DNA of 64,000 nt from Alkalihalobacillus trypoxylicola (GTDB lineage Bacteria; Bacillota; Bacilli; Bacillales; Bacillaceae_D): positions 76,212 to 140,211 of the forward strand of contig NZ_LTAO01000037.1 in the NCBI RefSeq assembly GCF_001590785.1. The letters are read 5' to 3'. This document shows, piece by piece, positions 45,362 through 54,176 of the stretch. Each line of letters begins with the position of its first letter. The first letter of the stretch is position 1. A program made the translations under genes and the position numbers. Under the pieces are notes generated by a model, which did no database searches, had not been told where the DNA came from, and was given only the letters and a program-made list of their open reading frames with translations.

Positions 45362-46007
45362 CTGAATCCATTTCATCATTCCTATCTTTTAATGAAGACG
45401 GAGCGATTAGGTTTTTGATTTTCACTTTAGGTAGATGCTTTCCCAAGGGCTTGTCTTCAGCTAACTCTGACTATGCAGAGCTTCGTCAGAGTGGATCTTC
45501 AAACGGCGCTCTTCCTTTGGGAGTCACTACCTACCGTTTCAATCAATAAGTGAATTCAAAAACAGTCAAGACATTTTCATAATGAAAATCGAGCGATTAG
45601 GTTTTTGATTTTCACTTTAGGTAGTTGCTTTCCCAAGGGCTTGTCTTCAGCTAACTCTGACTATGTAAAGCGTCGTCAGAGTGGATCTTCAAACTGCGCT
45701 GATCCTTTGGGAGTCACTACCTATCGTTACAATCAACAAGTGAATTCAAAAACAGTCAAGACACTTTCATAATGAAAATCGAGCGATTAGGTTTTTGATT
45801 TTCACTTTAGGTAGTTGCTTTCCCAAGGGCTTGTCTTCAGCTAACTCCGACTATGCAGAGCTTCGTCAGAGTGGATCTTCAAACGGCGCTCTTCCTTTGG
45901 GAGTCACTACCTACCGTTTCAATCAACAAGTGAATTCAAAAACAGTCAAGACATTTTCATAATGAATGGTCGGTTTCGTTCCCTTATAGAGCAATGATGA
46001 AATTCAC
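45362..46007 (+). mobile_element. Rep-A element with internally triplicated 190-bp core
   Basis: Starts with CTGAATCCATTTCATCATTCC and ends with GCAATGATGAAATTCAC, the two terminal inverted repeats of the family, but between them the core is present three times: GAGCGATTAGG recurs at 45401, 45591 and 45781, exactly 190 bp apart. Each unit has the CTCTGAC/GTCAGAG stem (with small changes), CCCAAGGG/CCTTTGGGAG and GGTAG/CTACC pairings. It fills the spacer between moxR and ywrD. Confidence 0.85.
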
Positions 46008-46030
46008 TCAACTTAAATGTGATTAAAAAT

Positions 46031-46057
46031 CAAAAAGCCAAAGTGACAACTTTGACT
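46031..46057 (-). terminator. Terminator of ywrD
   Basis: On the minus strand AGTCAAAGT pairs with ACTTTGGCT, followed by TTTTGATTTTT; 30 bp past the ywrD stop. Confidence 0.8.
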
Positions 46058-46086
46058 CCTTCATCATTTTATCATTTTTTAGATGT

Positions 46087-47703
46087 TTACCAAGCAGCTA
46101 TACAGCCATCCGTTCTTGATTCTGTTCCTCCTTGTAGAACTCCAGTATCCGGATCTCTCCAAATAATTTGCCCTCTACCAAACAACCCTTCATCTAGATG
46201 AAATTGTATATCGTGACCTTTTGCTTCTAGTTGCTTAGCCATATCGATTGAGAATGAGGGTTCAACAAAGACTTCTTTTTCTTTTTTCCACATCCAGCGA
46301 GGAGCATCTAAAGCAGATTGAGGATTAAGCTTAAAATTTATCGCATTCATAATAACCTGTAAATGTCCTTGTGGCTGCATAAATTCACCCATGACACCGA
46401 AAGGGCCTATTGGGTTTTTACCTTTTGATAAAAATCCTGGAATGATGGTATGGTACGTTCTTTTACCAGGCATTAACGCATTGGCAGCCTCTTTATTTAA
46501 AGAAAAATTATGACCTCTGTTTTGCATAGCGATACCGGTATTAGGTACAACTATTCCTGAGCCAAAGCCATTATAATTACTTTGTATAAAAGAGACCATA
46601 TTCCCTTCACGGTCGGCTGATGCAATATAGACCGTGCCACCACCTAGTGGGTTTCCTGGCTTCGGAAGATGCGCATACTCTTTTATTTCTGCTCTTCTCG
46701 TCGAAATATAGCTGTCAGAAAGTATATCACTTGCAGAAACTTTCATCTCTTTCTCATCTGTAATATGAGCCATCCCATCAACAAACGCTAATTTCAAAGC
46801 CTCTATTTGCTTATGATACGTATCAATATTTTCCTTTTCTTTAAAATTAAATTCCTCTAGTATCTTTAATGCCTCTAATGCTATAAGGCCTTGACCATTG
46901 GGGGGAATTTCCCAAACCTTATATCCTTGATAATCTATTGATATAGGATTTACCCAAATAGGTTTATAGCTTTCTAAATCGCTTTTTCTCAAAAAGCCAT
47001 CATGCTTTTGGAAGAAATCATCTATTAGCTGTGCAAGATTTCCTCTATAAAAAGATTCAGATTTAGTTAATGCGATTTCACGTAATGTTTTAGCGTGATT
47101 TTTTGAGCTCCAAATTTCGCCCATCTGTGGAGCTCTCCCCTCTGGAGCAAACGTATCAAACCAATGCTGAAATTCCTCTCCCTGACAGGCATTTTTATAT
47201 TTGGTGTAAGCTCTATTCCAATATTTCGCCAACGTTGGTGAAAGAGGAAAACCATTCTCTGCATATTCTATGGCAGGTTGTAATAATTCTTCAAAAGGTA
47301 GCACACCAAAACGGTTTGAAAGCTCTGCCCATGCTCCGGGACTTCCAGGAACAGTAACTGGTGTCATCCCTAAACGAGGTAATTCATCCGTATAGCCAAG
47401 TTTATTCACGGCATCTATCGACAGGGATTGAGGTGCTTGCCCGCTTCCATTTAAGCCGTAAATTTGGTTATTCATCCAAACGATAGCAAAACAATCAGAG
47501 CCGATTCCATTCGAGGTTGGTTCAACTACCGTTAAACATGCAGCAGTTGCGATTGCTGCATCTATTGCATTTCCACCTTTTTTCAAAATATCTAATCCTA
47601 CTTGAGCTGCCAATGGCTGAGAAGTAGCGACCATTCCATTTGCTGCATATGTCACATTTCTTTTTGAAGCATAAGGATAGGAAAAAGCATCATAAATCGC
47701 CAA
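46087..47703 (-). CDS. ywrD: Gamma-glutamyltransferase-family protein YwrD
   Basis: Ntn-hydrolase of the gamma-glutamyltranspeptidase family, about 538 residues. N-terminal GMVATSQPLAAQVGLDIL and GGNAIDAAIATAACLTVVEP, and the processing site GGGTVYIASADREGNMVSFI, where the Thr becomes the catalytic N-terminus of the small subunit. No signal peptide, unlike secreted Ggt, consistent with cytosolic YwrD. TTG 47703 is preferred: AAAGGAG lies 8 nt upstream, whereas an ATG overlaps it. In B. subtilis it also sits by ywrABC. Confidence 0.87.
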   Translation of the reverse strand: MAIYDAFSYPYASKRNVTYAANGMVATSQPLAAQVGLDILKKGGNAIDAAIATAACLTVVEPTSNGIGSDCFAIVWMNNQIYGLNGSGQAPQSLSIDAVNKLGYTDELPRLGMTPVTVPGSPGAWAELSNRFGVLPFEELLQPAIEYAENGFPLSPTLAKYWNRAYTKYKNACQGEEFQHWFDTFAPEGRAPQMGEIWSSKNHAKTLREIALTKSESFYRGNLAQLIDDFFQKHDGFLRKSDLESYKPIWVNPISIDYQGYKVWEIPPNGQGLIALEALKILEEFNFKEKENIDTYHKQIEALKLAFVDGMAHITDEKEMKVSASDILSDSYISTRRAEIKEYAHLPKPGNPLGGGTVYIASADREGNMVSFIQSNYNGFGSGIVVPNTGIAMQNRGHNFSLNKEAANALMPGKRTYHTIIPGFLSKGKNPIGPFGVMGEFMQPQGHLQVIMNAINFKLNPQSALDAPRWMWKKEKEVFVEPSFSIDMAKQLEAKGHDIQFHLDEGLFGRGQIIWRDPDTGVLQGGTESRTDGCIAAW

Positions 47704-47984
47704 AGAATACATCTCCTTTCTGTCGTTCATATGAAGATAATAGGCATCTTAAATAAAATAAATCATTAAAAACAATTTCATTTTGTTAATATTCAGTATA
47801 ATTAAATTCCTTTTAGTCGTCCAGTTACTCTATAAAAATTATTAATAAACTTATATATAGTATAAAAAAACGGGATTTTTTCACATAGCTTCACATTTTA
47901 TAGATATATAGTCCTATATCCTTTGTTTAAATCGAGGAAATTTATACAGATATCGACAAAAAACACATGTATTCTTTCTTTTTT

Positions 47985-48134
47985 ATAGTATAATATATCT
48001 GTGAAATTAGTTCTATTTATGATGCATGAACATGTATCCCTACATTCTTTTTGGCAGATTTATATCTCAAAGCTATTAACCTCTGAAAGAATGTTGTTTT
48101 TGGGTTGCCAAGAAAAGAATTTGGCTACCCTTTT
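47985..48134 (+). ncRNA. Structured leader with terminator-like hairpin (candidate attenuator, riboswitch or sRNA)
   Basis: A TATAAT at 47989-47994 could start a transcript near 48001, about 245 nt before the STAS-like gene. The leader has ACATTCTTT (48042-48050) pairing perfectly with AAAGAATGT (48086-48094), enclosing an AGAT-TTAT-ATCT hairpin, then GGGTTGCCAA (48102-48111) pairing with TTGGCTACCC (48121-48130) and TTTT. No plus-strand gene lies upstream, so this terminator belongs to the leader or to a ~130-nt RNA. It matches no riboswitch class I know. From 48135 to 48247 nothing further is recognised; the ywrD side (47704-47984) is AT-rich. Confidence 0.5.
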
Positions 48135-48247
48135 GTAATGGCTGCAGTTCTATCCTCATCATTTAAGACCTCACATTTATTAAAATACATTACACCATTA
48201 CACCAAAGAACCACATACAAACGTTAACGAAAAGGAGAGCCAAAAGA

Positions 48248-48616
48248 ATGATTGTTGTAGACAAGAAAAAATATAATATGGCTATTAATGAAGGTGCAAA
48301 ACAAGTCCAAGTTCAAGTTCACGGACTAATGAGAGAGGAAGATGCGGCAGAGTATATGGTCGATTTGCAAGAGACCATTAACAAAGTCTCTAAACAAAAT
48401 TATACCTTTGTAGTTGATGGTACACACCAGACTCCTGTACCTTCAAAGGTTGTCCCTCAATTAGAGCAAACGATGCAATTTTATTGTAGTTTAGGATTTA
48501 AAGATGTTCTAGTTATAAAGCCTACTTCAAAAATTGCTCAGGTACAAATTAGAAATGCTCTGAAAAGAATTGATTTTACCGGTACATTTGTGGATAAATT
48601 ACCTCATTCCATCTGA
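48248..48616 (+). CDS. STAS/SpoIIAA-like small protein, 122 aa
   Basis: Not firmly recognised. The alternation of strands and helices (KQVQVQVHGLMREEDAAEYM, NYTFVVDGTHQTPVPSKV, FKDVLVIKPTSKIAQVQI) looks like a STAS or SpoIIAA-like fold, without the phosphorylatable Ser motif of SpoIIAA. First gene of a four-gene operon (GNAT, chemoreceptor, PLP decarboxylase); 51 bp to the next gene. AAAGGAGAG Shine-Dalgarno. A regulatory or scaffold role is inferred only from fold and context. Confidence 0.55.
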   Translation: MIVVDKKKYNMAINEGAKQVQVQVHGLMREEDAAEYMVDLQETINKVSKQNYTFVVDGTHQTPVPSKVVPQLEQTMQFYCSLGFKDVLVIKPTSKIAQVQIRNALKRIDFTGTFVDKLPHSI

Positions 48617-48667
48617 TTATCAAAGTAGTCACATATAAAACTCAAGCAGAAAGGAAGGATTAAAAAG

Positions 48668-49381
48668 GTGCAAACAACTATAGGTCTTTATAACTATCAA
48701 ATCATTACTAATGAGCAAGTTGATTTAAAAAAGAAGGCAGCTGCTTGTCTCGCTCTTTCATTTATCGGAGTAGATGTATCTGGGAAATGGGTACAGGAAC
48801 CGATGGTCGGTCGACTAAACATTAATTATGAGGATTTTTATCAATTTACTCTTGATTACTTAGACTCTACGATTGAGCAAGGTTTTTGTGCAATAGCCAC
48901 TGATGATCAGAATCAAGTAGTGGGTGTTCTTGCAGGAGATACTAACAAATTAGAGATTATCGGTGAAGATATTTTTGAAGGTGATTTTGCTGATATGAAT
49001 GTCATCTTAAGAGTTTTAGAAGATGTAGACGAACGATTTATCGAAGATTATCGTAATCGAAACGGGAAAGATATTGAAGATGGAGAGCTTCTTCATCTAT
49101 TCATGCTAGGAGTTATAGCAGAGCATGAGCGTCACAGCATCATTCAGCAATTAGGGGACATGCTTATCCAAAAAGCAATTCTACAAGGATTAAAGGCTGT
49201 ATTAGGTGAGGCTACTAATCTAAAATCAATGCGAGTAATGGAAAAGTATCATCAAATGGAAAAATATAAAGATTTGAATGGTCAATATATTGTTCACAGC
49301 TATCAAGATAACAATAAACTAAAGGAAATCCCTGCAGATATCGCTGATGGAACTTACATGATTATAAGAGAATTATCATAA
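48668..49381 (+). CDS. GNAT-like acyltransferase, 237 aa
   Basis: N-acyltransferase-like fold: a strand pair with [20 protein letters not shown] in the middle, [26 protein letters not shown] covering the acyl-CoA pyrophosphate-binding beta4-alpha3 region (atypical loop in place of Q/RxxGxG/A), and [20 protein letters not shown] near the C-terminus, a usual GNAT tail. GTG start. The substrate is unknown; the decarboxylase in the same operon would supply a primary amine, so N-acylation of an amine is an attractive guess. Confidence 0.6.
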   Translation: MQTTIGLYNYQIITNEQVDLKKKAAACLALSFIGVDVSGKWVQEPMVGRLNINYEDFYQFTLDYLDSTIEQGFCAIATDDQNQVVGVLAGDTNKLEIIGEDIFEGDFADMNVILRVLEDVDERFIEDYRNRNGKDIEDGELLHLFMLGVIAEHERHSIIQQLGDMLIQKAILQGLKAVLGEATNLKSMRVMEKYHQMEKYKDLNGQYIVHSYQDNNKLKEIPADIADGTYMIIRELS

Positions 49382-49412
49382 TTTATTACTCATACAAGAT
49401 AGGAGATTGTTT

Positions 49413-50600
49413 ATGTTAGAAGCTATTATGCTAGGTTTAATTATCGTATTGTTAGCAAGTTCACTATATTTTGCTTTTCGCTACTTTTCTCTTAAAAAAC
49501 AAGAGGCTATCCACAAGGAAATTTTAAACAGCATTCAGGAGTTATCATCAGGAAAAATGATAGACAAGGTTGATGAAAAAAACCCAAATCACCTTCCTAT
49601 TAACTCTTTTATCGACTATTACAATAATGAAAGAGTGGCATTAACTTCCTTCTCTGATGGTGTCCATGAAAAGGGCCAAAACCTTTCAGAAATTGGTGAG
49701 CACGCCTCTGAAAAAGCAGATATTGTTAGAGCAGCTATTGATGAAGTCGGTAGAGGGTTAGAAGATCAGTTGCTCGTGACAGAAGAAAGTGCTGCATCTA
49801 TGGAAGAAATGACGCAAGCTATAGAAGATTTATCCGTAAGATCAACACAAATTTCTGATCAATCCAACACAACTTTGAATTTAACTAGTGAAGGAAATGA
49901 TAAGCTTAAGGTTTCATTAGAGAAAATGTATCAGTTTAATCAAACGGTTCAAAACACTTTTGATGGTATTAATAAGCTAGGAGAAAAATCACAAGAAATC
50001 GGCAAAATCGTAAAGGTAATCACAGGAATTTCCGAGCAAATAAATTTATTAGCATTAAATGCAGCTATTGAAGCGGCAAGAGCAGGTGAACACGGTAAAG
50101 GATTCGCTGTTGTAGCTGATGAGGTAAGAAAGTTAGCTGAGCAATCAAGCAAATCTTCTTCTGAGGTATCTGATATTGTTAAGAACATACAAGTTGAAAC
50201 AGATGTAGTTGTTCAATCTATGCAACAAGGGACAGATGAGTTTAAAGAAACAAATGATACGATTGTAGAGGTTGGTTCAATGTTCGAACAGATTTTATCG
50301 ACTACAAAAATTATTGCTGAAAATAATGAGAATTCCTCTGCTAGTACTCAGGAGCTATCCTCTGCTTCACAACAAATTATGAAAACAATTGTGGAAATTG
50401 CTGAAATTTCTCGTGAATCTGTTGAGATGTTTGAAGAGCTTATTGGAATAAATGATGAAGAGCTTGTCACGATGCAAAAGTTAATTAATGAGGCAAGCGG
50501 TCTTGTCGAATTAAGTAATGAAGTCAATTCTTTATTTACTAATGAAGAAACTGTTAGTGCAGACTTAATAGAAGCCGATCAAAAGGCACAAGCTGTATAA
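49413..50600 (+). CDS. Methyl-accepting chemotaxis-type signalling protein without sensor domain
   Basis: 396 residues: one N-terminal membrane helix (about 4-26), a short linker (no HAMP recognised), then the coiled-coil MCP signalling domain with its tip around 212-240 ([19 protein letters not shown]220). No extracellular or PAS/globin input domain is visible. ATG 49413 has AGGAG 7 nt upstream. It is embedded between a GNAT gene and a PLP decarboxylase gene, which is unusual for a chemoreceptor. It could sense an intracellular partner such as the STAS-like protein, or membrane state. Confidence 0.88.
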   Translation: MLEAIMLGLIIVLLASSLYFAFRYFSLKKQEAIHKEILNSIQELSSGKMIDKVDEKNPNHLPINSFIDYYNNERVALTSFSDGVHEKGQNLSEIGEHASEKADIVRAAIDEVGRGLEDQLLVTEESAASMEEMTQAIEDLSVRSTQISDQSNTTLNLTSEGNDKLKVSLEKMYQFNQTVQNTFDGINKLGEKSQEIGKIVKVITGISEQINLLALNAAIEAARAGEHGKGFAVVADEVRKLAEQSSKSSSEVSDIVKNIQVETDVVVQSMQQGTDEFKETNDTIVEVGSMFEQILSTTKIIAENNENSSASTQELSSASQQIMKTIVEIAEISRESVEMFEELIGINDEELVTMQKLINEASGLVELSNEVNSLFTNEETVSADLIEADQKAQAV

Positions 50601-50694
50601 CCCTGTTTCACTTAATGAAACCGATGACGGGACAAAAAGATTTATGAAGTAGATATAAAAATGAGGATGATTGTAGGTATAAAGGAGGTAAACA

Positions 50695-52338
50695 ATGAAA
50701 GATATACAAAAATTGTTTCCTAGTATGGATGGAAACAGCCTCCAAAAAGAGGAATTACTATCCTATATTGATTTACTACTAAGCAAAATCGATGAATTAA
50801 AGGATCCAGATAAGCTAACACTTGGGGCTATGCCGACGTATACAGACGATTATTACCATACTTTAATAGATAAAGCTGGGATTCCTCAACAGGGAGTGTC
50901 AATGGAAGACGTTTTGCATGAGCTACTAAATTCTATAGAAGGCCACCGTTATGTAAATAGAAATTATGTAGCCAATGCAGCTCCCCTACCTAACATTGCA
51001 AGTATTCTTGGAAACTTAGTTATGGTCCTCGTGAATGGAAATAACCTTTGGGATGTTGAAGGACCAGCAGCTGCATCAGCAGAAATAAAAATTACTAGCA
51101 TGCTATCAAAGCTTATTGGTTATGATGAATCGAGAAGTGCAGGTTATACAACTTGGGGAGGACAAGGAGCGGTATTTAATTCTTTGCGATTAGCCATATC
51201 GAGATACTCTCCTTCCTCTAATCAATCAGGAATTCCGAACAATTTATATTGCTTTTGCTCTGAGCTTTCTCATTACAGTTTATTTAAATCAGTTGAAGCG
51301 ACTGGCATTGGTGTTGAAAACCTAATTCGAGTTAAAGTAAATCATGATCATTCCATAAACCTAACCGATTTAGAAGAAAAAATGAACGAGGTTATTAATA
51401 AAGGTGGAATTCCACTCTATATACTTGCTACCATGGGGACAACTGATACTTTTGGAATTGATGATTTAGAAGGAATTAAAGAACTATCAGAACAGTTAGA
51501 ACAGATACACGGAATACACCCTATTTATATCCATGCTGATTCAGCTATGGGCGGAATGTATACTTTTTTTAACGATTATGATTTTATCAATAATCCATTA
51601 AATTTTGAGGATGAAGTACTCCTTGTTTTAAACAAGTATCAAGAGAAATTTAAGCATATAAACCTTGCCGATAGTTTGGTTTTTGATTTCCATAAACTTG
51701 GGCAGACACCTTATACGACCAGTCTATTTCTTATAAAAAATCGGGACTATTTAAAATATGTAGATTTAGATGAAGAAGAAACCCCTTATGTAGGTAATCG
51801 AGGCTACGGTAGCTACCATACCAATTATACACTTGAGTGTTCAAGAATGGGGAGCTCTCTAACGATCTATTCATCGTTACTCGCCTTTGGTATAACAGGC
51901 TATCAAGAGCTGTTAGCCAACTATATTCGAGTTAACCTAGCCTTTAGAAAGAAGCTAAAAGAAGAGATTGAAACGGTAGCTATTACAAATGAAGTTTCAC
52001 CTATCACTACCTTCCGTTTTTATCCCGAAAGGCCTAAATGGACTGAGGAGTTAAATGGACTGTTAACGATAGAAGAAATGCTCGAAATTAATGACTATAA
52101 TAGTGAATTTGCAGAAGTACTCGGTCTTGAAAGAGAAACGATTTATTTTGGTAATACGAGTAAACAGTGCTTAGTAGAAGCGATAAACTCAAATAAAAGA
52201 GTCTCTATATATGCTCAAAAATTCTTCACGATCTCTCCTTACTCAACGGTTGAAGAAGTGGATCGCTATGTTCAATTTATTAAAACCCATCTAAATATCT
52301 TCCAACGGACAAGAAAAATAGAAAATGTCCTTAAATAA
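50695..52338 (+). CDS. Group II PLP-dependent amino acid decarboxylase
   Basis: 547 residues, fold-type I decarboxylase related to aromatic amino acid, tyrosine and glutamate decarboxylases. The PLP lysine is K334 in DSLVFDFHKLGQTPYTTS, the pyridine-binding Asp is D282 in HADSAMGGMY, and TTWGGQGAVFNSLRLA replaces the usual TSGGTEAN. GAMPTYTDDYY at the N-terminus is distinctive. Substrate cannot be assigned; the diverged active-site loops suggest an uncommon amino acid. AAAGGAGG Shine-Dalgarno; last gene of the operon, 94 bp after the chemoreceptor gene, before a strong terminator. Confidence 0.82.
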   Translation: MKDIQKLFPSMDGNSLQKEELLSYIDLLLSKIDELKDPDKLTLGAMPTYTDDYYHTLIDKAGIPQQGVSMEDVLHELLNSIEGHRYVNRNYVANAAPLPNIASILGNLVMVLVNGNNLWDVEGPAAASAEIKITSMLSKLIGYDESRSAGYTTWGGQGAVFNSLRLAISRYSPSSNQSGIPNNLYCFCSELSHYSLFKSVEATGIGVENLIRVKVNHDHSINLTDLEEKMNEVINKGGIPLYILATMGTTDTFGIDDLEGIKELSEQLEQIHGIHPIYIHADSAMGGMYTFFNDYDFINNPLNFEDEVLLVLNKYQEKFKHINLADSLVFDFHKLGQTPYTTSLFLIKNRDYLKYVDLDEEETPYVGNRGYGSYHTNYTLECSRMGSSLTIYSSLLAFGITGYQELLANYIRVNLAFRKKLKEEIETVAITNEVSPITTFRFYPERPKWTEELNGLLTIEEMLEINDYNSEFAEVLGLERETIYFGNTSKQCLVEAINSNKRVSIYAQKFFTISPYSTVEEVDRYVQFIKTHLNIFQRTRKIENVLK

Positions 52339-52340
52339 TT

Positions 52341-52383
52341 AAAAAGCTTTTTTTAGGATTGATACCTAAAAAAAGCTTTTTTT
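52341..52383. terminator. Bidirectional terminator after decarboxylase gene
   Basis: AAAAAGCTTTTTTTAGG pairs with CCTAAAAAAAGCTTTTT, with T on both exits, between convergent genes. Confidence 0.9.
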
Positions 52384-52445
52384 CATTTATCTACATTTAA
52401 AGATTCACTGGATTTTATGAATGGAAAACTGAAAAACCTTACAAA

Positions 52446-53240
52446 TTACTTTAACTTATCCGCTATAATAGAAGCCGCTTTTTTAGGATTAAAACGATAA
52501 AGGAAGTCCATTAACTTAGAGTCCTTCCCAGCTAAAACTCGGTATTCATTGTTAGCTGTACCATTTACAATCATTTCAGCTGCTTGCTGTGGTGTTAGCA
52601 ACTTCTTCATTTGCTCAGCACTTACCTCTTTCTTCTTACCAGTATCGGCTCCTGAATTTTTAGTTATATCAGTACCAACTCCTCCAGGGAAAACGACCGT
52701 AACATTTACATTTGTATCCTTAAGCTCTGAATGTAACCCTTCTGTCATTAACTTTACCGCTGCCTTAGAAGCTCCATAAATCGACTGACCTGGAACAGGC
52801 AAAAAGCCTCCCATACTCGCAATATTCGTAATATGAGCAGTCGGCCTTTTTAATAAATAAGGTAAAAAAGTTTTGACCATATACAGAGTTCCGTAAAAAT
52901 TAACATCCATCACTGTTTTTATTTTTTCATAATCTAAATCCTTAACGTGTACAAAGGGCTGGATAATTCCAGCATTATTAATAATAGCATCGATGTTTCC
53001 ATGATGAGAGATAATTTGCTCTGGCAAGGACTCTACTATCTCTCTCTCTGTAATGTTGACAACATGGATAGAAACGCTTTCTTTTCTTTCACCTGCTAAT
53101 TCCAACGTTGCTTCTAATCCTTGTTTGTTCAAATCAATTGCTGCTACTCGAGCTCCCTTTGATAGTAAATTAAGCACTAACTCTCTACCTATCCCACTTC
53201 CTCCACCCGTTACTGCAAAAACCTTACCTTTTATTTCCAC
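52446..53240 (-). CDS. Short-chain dehydrogenase/reductase
   Basis: 264-residue SDR: VTGGGSGIGRELV cofactor loop with D37 in VAAIDLNKQG (NAD-like), INNAGI, ITNIASMGGF, catalytic YGASKAAVKL, and a C-terminal extension with FLYRFNPKKAASII. Resembles DltE/acyl-type and steroid-like SDRs of unknown substrate. GTG start with AAAGGGAGG. Divergent from a TetR regulator and most likely controlled by it. Confidence 0.82.
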   Translation of the reverse strand: MEIKGKVFAVTGGGSGIGRELVLNLLSKGARVAAIDLNKQGLEATLELAGERKESVSIHVVNITEREIVESLPEQIISHHGNIDAIINNAGIIQPFVHVKDLDYEKIKTVMDVNFYGTLYMVKTFLPYLLKRPTAHITNIASMGGFLPVPGQSIYGASKAAVKLMTEGLHSELKDTNVNVTVVFPGGVGTDITKNSGADTGKKKEVSAEQMKKLLTPQQAAEMIVNGTANNEYRVLAGKDSKLMDFLYRFNPKKAASIIADKLK

Positions 53241-53271
53241 TTACATCAACCTCCCTTTAGTCAAAAGAAAT

Positions 53272-53393
53272 AATGAACAAATGTTGTTTTTTTATATTCT
53301 TTCTACAGTATAATAAGGAAAAAAGACTACTTCAATCAGCAAAGAATGCTTGCTTTGTACCTTATTAAACAAACCACTTTCCATTTGTTCATT
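53272..53393. promoter_or_regulatory. Matched 12-bp inverted repeats in SDR/TetR spacer
   Basis: AATGAACAAATG (53272-53283) and CATTTGTTCATT (53382-53393) are exact reverse complements, one close to each divergent start codon. They are good candidates for binding sites of the TetR-family regulator at the two promoters. Confidence 0.5.
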
Positions 53394-53409
53394 AAAAAGG
53401 AGGAGTTCG

Positions 53410-53982
53410 ATGTCTAATCGATCTAAAGATAGAAGAATAGTAAAATCTAAAAAGGCACTTAAGAGTGCACTGATATCTTTAATGAAAATAAAAGAATTTA
53501 AACAGATTACGATTACAGATATTGTCCAAAAAGCGGATCTAAATCGAGGCACCTTTTATAAGCACTTTCAATACAAAGAAGATATCCTTGATGAAGTGAT
53601 GGATGATGTCATAACTGACTTTATCGATTGTTACCGAGAACCCATAAAAAATAAGGAGACTTTCCAAATTTCAAAGCTAAATTCTAAAGCTATTTTTATT
53701 TTTGATCATGTCCTAGAATATTCGAGCTTTTACTCACTTATCGTTCACTCCAATGCTTTAATTGGCTATCACCGTAAAATGTATACTATTTTTAAAGATT
53801 TAATATTAGAAGATTTCCTTGATGTGATTCCAACAACTGTTATCAACAAGGAATTGATTGCTAGCTATCACTCCTACGCTATTATTGGGATCATCATTGA
53901 ATGGATTGAAAATGATTTTAATTATTCATCTACTTATATGGCCGAACAATTAGTTGAAATTGTGCAATTGAACCGGCAATAG
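53410..53982 (+). CDS. TetR-family transcriptional regulator
   Basis: 190 residues: N-terminal HTH with ITITDIVQKADLNRGTFYKHF, then a C-terminal TetR_C-type ligand domain with RKMYTIFKDLILEDF and the late HSYAIIGIIIEWIENDF. ATG 53410 has AAGGAGGAG. Divergent from an SDR gene, its probable target. Confidence 0.92.
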   Translation: MSNRSKDRRIVKSKKALKSALISLMKIKEFKQITITDIVQKADLNRGTFYKHFQYKEDILDEVMDDVITDFIDCYREPIKNKETFQISKLNSKAIFIFDHVLEYSSFYSLIVHSNALIGYHRKMYTIFKDLILEDFLDVIPTTVINKELIASYHSYAIIGIIIEWIENDFNYSSTYMAEQLVEIVQLNRQ

Positions 53983-54089
53983 GGGCATAACTATATTTCT
54001 CTTATAGGTGAGTAAAAGTCTAATCATTAGCACAAAGCTCTCCATCAACATATTCTAGTCGTCCGTATAACATCAATTTATCAAAATAA

Positions 54090-54130
54090 AAAACCTATCG
54101 ACTCTCTCGCTTACGAGATTTGTCGACAGG
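54090..54130 (-). terminator. Terminator of aldehyde dehydrogenase gene
   Basis: Minus strand: CCTGTCGAC pairs with GTCGATAGG, with an inner TCTCG/CGAGA stem, then TTTTTTATTTTG. About 45 bp past the stop. Confidence 0.82.
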
Positions 54131-54176
54131 CGCTTCCGCTTTTAGAGATAACGATACTCTCTACCTCATACGAAAT

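Noticed and set aside
45337-45549. Open frame across the Rep-A array
   Set aside because: It reads through repeat sequence present at other loci where the frame is broken; no Shine-Dalgarno.
45362-46007. Three regularly spaced units as a CRISPR array
   Set aside because: The period is 190 bp with no short direct repeat/variable spacer alternation; whole units are similar and structured, and no cas genes are near.
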